Positions 7,414 through 10,681 of a DNA stretch of 10,681 nt are shown here, piece by piece. The stretch is from Candidatus Puniceispirillum sp. Lineage in GTDB: Bacteria; Pseudomonadota; Alphaproteobacteria; Puniceispirillales; Puniceispirillaceae. The notes under the pieces were generated by a model. It was not told where the DNA came from and made no database searches. It worked only from the letters and a program-made list of their open reading frames with translations. Position 1 is the stretch's first letter. The number at the start of each line of letters is the position of its first letter. A program made the translations under genes and the position numbers. The stretch is taken from positions 1 to 10,681 of the forward strand of contig JADHLR010000046.1 of NCBI GenBank assembly GCA_016780525.1. Reading direction: 5' to 3'.

Positions 7414-8256
7414 TTACAGACCATAGCGCGCAAAATACGCACGCTCAACAGCGCGTTCAGCCACATCGCCGACAATCGAGCTGTTGATATGGGCAGACAC
7501 ACCGCCACCGCCAAGCGATAATAGCTTGCGCTTTGGCTCGATCATCAAAAATTCGGTCTGCGCGCCAAATCGGTCGGCGATCACCTGTCGATAGTCACCA
7601 ATGCCGTCAACAAGGCCAAGATCCAGCGCCCTCTGCCCGGTCCAGAACGCACCGCTGAACAGGTCTTTGCGATCCCCTTTCAGGCGTGATCCGCGGCGCG
7701 CCTCAATATGCGCGATAAACTGCTCATGGATATCGACCTGCAGTGATTTCAGCCGCGCCACATCCTCTTCACGTTCGGGTTGAAACGGGTCAAGCGTCAC
7801 TTTGGCTTCACCGGCAGTATAAACCCGCCGATCAACACCAATCCGGTCGAGCAGTTTGTCAAAGCCGAAGCCGGCCCACAGAACGCCGATGGAGCCGACA
7901 ACCGATGCCGGGTTGGCAAATATTTCATCAGCCGCCGCCGCCAGCCAATAGCCGCCACTTGCCGCAACATCCTCGCAAAATGCAATCACCGGTATGTCGC
8001 TCTGCCCGGCCAGCTGGCGGATACGATTGCCAATCAGCGATGATTGCACGGGCGAACCACCCGGCGAATTAATCAGCAGCACAACAGCTTTTGCCCGCTT
8101 CATCGAAAATGCCTTTTTCAATTGCGGCTCGACAGCCTCCAGCGACAACCCACGACGCGCCAGCGATTGCTGCGCCGCGATAACCCCGCTAAGACGCACC
8201 ACCGGCACAATCGGGGCTTTACGCCGCCAGAATAGTAAAGACGAGAATACACCCAT
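7414..8256 (-). CDS. S49 family serine peptidase (SppA/SohB-like), no visible membrane anchor
   Basis: The 280-residue protein has the S49 core: VVLLINSPGGSPVQ (58-71), then CEDVAASGGYWLAAAADEIFA (94-114) with the nucleophile Ser100, and PASVVGSIGVL (116-126). The general base Lys152 is in YTAGEAKVTLDPF. The Ser-Lys spacing of 52 equals that of the SppA dyad in B. subtilis. The family degrades signal peptides and other membrane-released peptides. Unlike typical SppA or SohB, the N-terminus (MGVFSSLLFWRRKAPIVPVV) has only a short hydrophobic patch before RRK, so it is probably soluble or peripheral. The start at 8256 has AAAGGTG just upstream. Upstream come 14-bp tandem repeats and the methyltransferase; downstream is the Cys-tail membrane protein. 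The substrate is unknown. Confidence 0.93.
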   Translation of the reverse strand: MGVFSSLLFWRRKAPIVPVVRLSGVIAAQQSLARRGLSLEAVEPQLKKAFSMKRAKAVVLLINSPGGSPVQSSLIGNRIRQLAGQSDIPVIAFCEDVAASGGYWLAAAADEIFANPASVVGSIGVLWAGFGFDKLLDRIGVDRRVYTAGEAKVTLDPFQPEREEDVARLKSLQVDIHEQFIAHIEARRGSRLKGDRKDLFSGAFWTGQRALDLGLVDGIGDYRQVIADRFGAQTEFLMIEPKRKLLSLGGGGVSAHINSSIVGDVAERAVERAYFARYGL

Positions 8257-8276
8257 AATTCACCTTTCCCTACCAA

Positions 8277-8316
8277 GACGACAATGCCATGACGACAATG
8301 CCATGACGGCAATTGC
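8277..8316. repeat. 14-bp tandem repeat (about 2.9 copies) between methyltransferase and S49 peptidase genes
   Basis: GACGACAATGCCAT occurs at 8277-8290 and again exactly at 8291-8304. A diverged partial copy, GACGGCAATTGC, follows at 8305-8316. It fills most of the 65-bp intergenic gap. On the minus strand each full copy supplies an ATG. Confidence 0.85.
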
Positions 8317-8321
8317 GCAGA

Positions 8322-9116
8322 CTATTTTGCCCGCGCCGGATGCACCAAATACAGCGCACCACCTTTCATAATATGCCGCGCCGCTTCGGTAAAGTTGCCA
8401 TCGTCATTATGCACAACAAGTCCGGGCAGCACAGCACCGGGGCCAACCACAGCTTTACGCAGCTGGATAATCACCCGGCTTGCCGGACTCATCGGCCGCG
8501 ACCACAAGGGAAACAACACGGTTTCGCCGGCGCCGGCGGCATCAAACATGGTGATGAGTTCGGCGGCGCGATCGGCCCGGCAAATAAAGCTGATCCGGCC
8601 GCGTGGCTTGGCTGCCCAGACCGCCGCTTTGACCCAGTCGCGCAAATCTGTATCGGCGCCCATATGCGCCATCGCCCGCGCCGCATGACGCGGCCGGGTG
8701 CCGGCTTTGTGATGATAGGGCGGGTTGCTGACCACATGGTCAAAACTGCCAGCCATCACCGCTGGCATTGCGGTAATATCGGCCTCGACAACACGGATCC
8801 GCTGATGCACACCATTAATCGCCGCGTTATAGCGGGCAAGTGCCGCGGCTGTCGGGTCAATTTCAACGGCAGTGATCTGCAGCGATTGAAGACGATGGGC
8901 GATACACAGGCTGATCCCACCAACACCGGCACCAAGATCAAGCACGCGGCCCCGCCGTGCTGTCAGGCTGGCGGCTGCCAGCACCGCATCACTGCCAACC
9001 CGGTAGCCGGTTTTCGGCTGGGTGATCTGCACCTGTTTATCGAGCAGATGATCATGCGTCACCGCAACATCATCGGGCAGCGATGGCATAGCGGGCTGTT
9101 GCGGGTCAGTCATCAT
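8322..9116 (-). CDS. TrmN6-type SAM-dependent N6-adenine methyltransferase (COG4123 family)
   Basis: Starting at 9116 the protein has 264 residues. The Rossmann SAM-binding motif is VLDLGAGVGGISL (58-70), with the acidic ribose-binding residue in AVEIDP (83-88). The catalytic NPPY motif is at 131-134, typical of enzymes that methylate an exocyclic adenine amino group. The preceding GYRVGSDAVLAAA is characteristic of the TrmN6/YfiC group, whose E. coli member makes m6A37 in tRNA1(Val). The exact RNA target here is inferred. Three ATGs are possible (9131, 9116, 9113); 9131 lacks a ribosome binding site, while AGGCG lies a suitable distance before 9116 and 9113. Use of 9113 would give an 8-nt overlap with the DUF2007 gene, the same arrangement as glyQ/glyS. 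Either way the two genes are translationally coupled. Confidence 0.92.
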   Translation of the reverse strand: MMTDPQQPAMPSLPDDVAVTHDHLLDKQVQITQPKTGYRVGSDAVLAAASLTARRGRVLDLGAGVGGISLCIAHRLQSLQITAVEIDPTAAALARYNAAINGVHQRIRVVEADITAMPAVMAGSFDHVVSNPPYHHKAGTRPRHAARAMAHMGADTDLRDWVKAAVWAAKPRGRISFICRADRAAELITMFDAAGAGETVLFPLWSRPMSPASRVIIQLRKAVVGPGAVLPGLVVHNDDGNFTEAARHIMKGGALYLVHPARAK

Positions 9117-9321
9117 AGAATTCGCCTGCATCAGTCAAAATCGTTTTTGCCGCCAGCCAGCGCGCCCGGTCAACCATCAGCCGACGTGGAAAGGCACCAA
9201 TGCCCGCTTCCAGCGCCGAAATATTGGCATCAAACACCTCGACGTGAACGCCGGCATCGCGCAGCAACGCCTGCACAAAAGACAAGCGCACAGGATTGGT
9301 TGTATGTAATAACGTTACCAT
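9106..9321 (-). CDS. DUF2007 family small protein (putative signal-transducing protein)
   Basis: The 71-residue protein begins MVTLLHTTNPVRLSFVQALL and contains DAGVHVEVFDANISALEAG (22-40) and IGAFPRRLMV (41-50), the core signature of DUF2007. The family's name suggests a signalling role, but its biochemical function is not established to my knowledge. The domain is a compact ferredoxin-like fold resembling a PII-type small regulator; that is family knowledge and not visible here. The start at 9321 fits the family N-terminus but has no recognisable ribosome binding site, and a good -10 box ends only 8 bases upstream, so the message is probably leaderless. It overlaps the methyltransferase gene and heads the minus-strand series. 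Confidence 0.93.
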   Translation of the reverse strand: MVTLLHTTNPVRLSFVQALLRDAGVHVEVFDANISALEAGIGAFPRRLMVDRARWLAAKTILTDAGEFYDD

Positions 9322-9329
9322 TGCGCTAA

Positions 9330-9358
9330 ATTATGCCGCAGGCGCGCCTATTCACCAA
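9330..9358 (-). promoter_or_regulatory. Candidate promoter of DUF2007-methyltransferase, giving a leaderless or near-leaderless mRNA
   Basis: On the minus strand TTGGTG (9358-9353) and CATAAT (9335-9330) are separated by 17 bases. CATAAT matches the -10 consensus at five of six positions. Only eight bases (9329-9322) lie between it and the DUF2007 start codon, about the normal distance to a transcription start. Its spacer contains the palindrome GGCGCGCC. Confidence 0.5.
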
Positions 9359-9426
9359 GAGTTTATCCGGCCCGGTGCCAAAATAACGCATGCGGAAAAT
9401 GCGGGTTTTACTTGCTGGATATGCCG

Positions 9427-9454
9427 CTGACAGGTACATCTGGCAGCATAGATA
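9427..9454 (+). promoter_or_regulatory. Weak candidate promoter of the polyprenyl synthase gene
   Basis: CTGACA (9427-9432, five of six to the -35 consensus) precedes an AT-rich stretch with TAGATA (9449-9454) after 16 bases. Initiation would fall about 25-30 bases before the start at 9489. The -10 match is poor, and TTGCTG with TACATC slightly upstream is an alternative. Confidence 0.22.
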
Positions 9455-9488
9455 TATCGCAAAAACGATTGAGCAGAAAGTTTTGCAG

Positions 9489-10511
9489 ATGAACAAGGCG
9501 CCGACCATCGCGCATGACAACGCACCATCGCTGACCCCGCTTGTAACATTGCTGGCCGATGATATGGAACAGGTGAATGCGCAGATTGTGGCGCGGATGG
9601 CGAGTGACGTACCGCTGGTGCCGGAACTGGCCGGGCATTTGATTGCCGCCGGCGGCAAGCGGTTGCGGCCGTTATTAACGCTGGCCGGGGCGCGTTTGGC
9701 TGGCGGCAGCCCGCATGCCATTGGCCTTGCCACCGCCGTTGAATTTATTCATTCAGCCACATTGCTGCATGATGATGTGATTGACGAATCGAAATTGCGC
9801 CGCGGCCACGACACCGCCAACGCCCTGTGGGGCAATGACGCGTCAGTATTGGTGGGGGATTTTTTGTTTGCGCGGGCCTTTGAGCTGATGGTCGAAACCG
9901 ACAGCCTGTCCGTTTTGGGCCGGCTTAGTAACGCCTCTGCTCGCATTACCGAGGGCGAGATCAAACAGATGACAATCGCCGGCGTCGCCGACACACCGGC
10001 GGCGGATTATTTTGATGTGATCCGCAACAAAACCGCTATTTTATTTGCCGCTGCCATTGCTGCGGGTGCCGAAGTGGCCGGCGCCGACAAGGCGGTGATT
10101 GAGGCGACCCATGATTATGGATTGCAGCTTGGCATGGCATTTCAGATCATGGATGATGCGATGGATTACAGCCAGTCATCGGCGGCGATGGGGAAAAATA
10201 GCGGGGATGATTTTCTTGACCAGAAAATTACCTTGCCAATGATTTTGGCCTATGGCGATGGCGATGAGGCTGAACGTAATTTCTGGCATAAAACCATGCG
10301 TGACGGCGATTTTGCCGATGGCGATTTTGATAAAGCTCACAGCATTTTACAGCGGCATAATGCGATTGAACGCAGCATCGCCGAAGCGGTGACATATGCC
10401 AGCGCGGCCGAGGCCACCATGCAACGCATCGCCGAACAGAGCAAGGCTGACCCGGCGCTGCTTGAGGCCCTGTGCGAAGCCGCCAGATTTGCCGCCCACC
10501 GCCAGACCTAG
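9489..10511 (+). CDS. ispB: Long-chain polyprenyl diphosphate synthase (octa-/decaprenyl type)
   Basis: With the start at 9489 the protein has 340 residues. It has GGKRLRPLL (55-63), which binds isopentenyl diphosphate. The first Asp-rich motif is LLHDDVIDESKLRRG (92-106), with DDVID at 95-99. The second Asp-rich motif is QIMDDAMDY (219-227). These bind magnesium and the allylic diphosphate. Small residues (Ala90, Thr91) just before the first motif and the overall similarity point to a long-chain product. In alphaproteobacteria that is normally the decaprenyl side chain of ubiquinone; chain length is inferred. An upstream in-frame ATG at 9390 would add 33 residues unlike the family N-terminus and would read through the promoter region, so I rejected it. 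The ribosome binding site is poor. The gene is divergent from DUF2007 and its stop codon ends at 10511. Confidence 0.95.
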   Translation: MNKAPTIAHDNAPSLTPLVTLLADDMEQVNAQIVARMASDVPLVPELAGHLIAAGGKRLRPLLTLAGARLAGGSPHAIGLATAVEFIHSATLLHDDVIDESKLRRGHDTANALWGNDASVLVGDFLFARAFELMVETDSLSVLGRLSNASARITEGEIKQMTIAGVADTPAADYFDVIRNKTAILFAAAIAAGAEVAGADKAVIEATHDYGLQLGMAFQIMDDAMDYSQSSAAMGKNSGDDFLDQKITLPMILAYGDGDEAERNFWHKTMRDGDFADGDFDKAHSILQRHNAIERSIAEAVTYASAAEATMQRIAEQSKADPALLEALCEAARFAAHRQT

Positions 10512-10681
10512 CCGCGCAATAAACCGGCAATTTCAGCAGCCCGCGCCGGCAATTGCCGCGCCCATTTGCTGTCCAGCGCCTCGGCCGCGGCCAGCCGCCA
10601 GTCAGCAGAACGCCACGTGAACTGCCTGAGCGGGTGCGGTATAAGCTGGCTGATTTTCTTGGCATCAGTCAGGACAAATTA
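10512..10681. other. Right-edge stretch with no assignable gene; coding-like frames on both strands
   Basis: No ATG-initiated family member is recognisable here. On the minus strand a 56-codon frame runs from a TAA at 10681-10679 to a TAG at 10510-10508, sharing CTAG with the stop of the polyprenyl synthase gene. Its end reads like a genuine protein C-terminus (SADWRLAAAEALDSKWARQL and onward) but it contains no ATG, GTG or TTG start before its last residues. All three minus frames are closed within 10665-10681. On the plus strand a frame is open from 10523 to the window end. Its last part (ELPERVRYKLADFLGISQDK) looks helical and natural, but only TTG (10553) or GTG (10634) starts are available, without ribosome binding sites. 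It could be the 5' part of the next plus-strand gene or a gene remnant. Confidence 0.35.

Noticed and set aside
8313..9329. Plus-strand 338-codon open frame
   Set aside because: It is antisense to the methyltransferase and DUF2007 genes, which have clear family motifs. Its own translation is rich in His, Arg, Pro and Cys, without recognisable domains.
9390..9488. N-terminal extension of the polyprenyl synthase
   Set aside because: The 33 extra residues do not fit the family start and would run through the intergenic promoter region.
10228..10665. Minus-strand 145-codon frame at the right end
   Set aside because: It is mostly antisense to the polyprenyl synthase, Arg/Gly/Trp/Cys-rich, and has no family resemblance.

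Overview
The window looks like a chromosomal housekeeping segment of an alphaproteobacterium. Supporting signs are: glyQ-glyS-ppdK in a row; a cysteine-free L31; a DUF2007 gene overlapping a TrmN6-type methyltransferase; an S49 peptidase beside a small Cys-rich membrane protein; and a long-chain polyprenyl diphosphate synthase read divergently from them. The protein sequences and moderate GC content fit a marine Rhodospirillales/SAR116-like lineage. That placement is inference from memory of such proteins, not a search result.

Layout. Positions 1-853 (minus) hold the N-terminal, membrane-domain half of an ABC exporter that runs off the left edge. Divergent from it, across a 189-bp intergenic region, is rpmE (L31, plus, 1043-1264), followed by a clear hairpin terminator. 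Everything from 1356 to 9321 is on the minus strand. In transcription order it is: DUF2007 (9321-9106), overlapping methyltransferase (9116-8322), S49 peptidase (8256-7414), small membrane protein with a four-Cys tail (7353-7096), glyQ (6985-6092), glyS (6099-4030, 8-nt overlap with glyQ) and ppdK (4022-1356, 7-nt gap after glyS). On the plus strand, a polyprenyl diphosphate synthase (9489-10511) is divergent from DUF2007 across a 167-bp promoter region. The last 170 bases hold no gene I can call.

How the genes work together. glyQ and glyS encode the two subunits of the tetrameric (alpha2beta2) glycyl-tRNA synthetase and are translationally coupled. ppdK interconverts pyruvate and phosphoenolpyruvate and is probably co-transcribed with them. 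L31 and the methyltransferase also belong to translation or RNA modification. The polyprenyl synthase makes the quinone side chain. The S49 peptidase and the Cys-tail membrane protein suggest envelope proteolysis or quality control.

I found no mobile element, CRISPR array, phage gene or defence cassette, and no strong candidate for a new multi-gene system. The points worth a second look are mostly small: a probably leaderless DUF2007 transcript, mutually exclusive hairpins before the L31 ribosome binding site, two short tandem repeats, inverted repeats at gene ends, an upstream mini-ORF before the peptidase, and the orphan coding-like stretch at the right edge.
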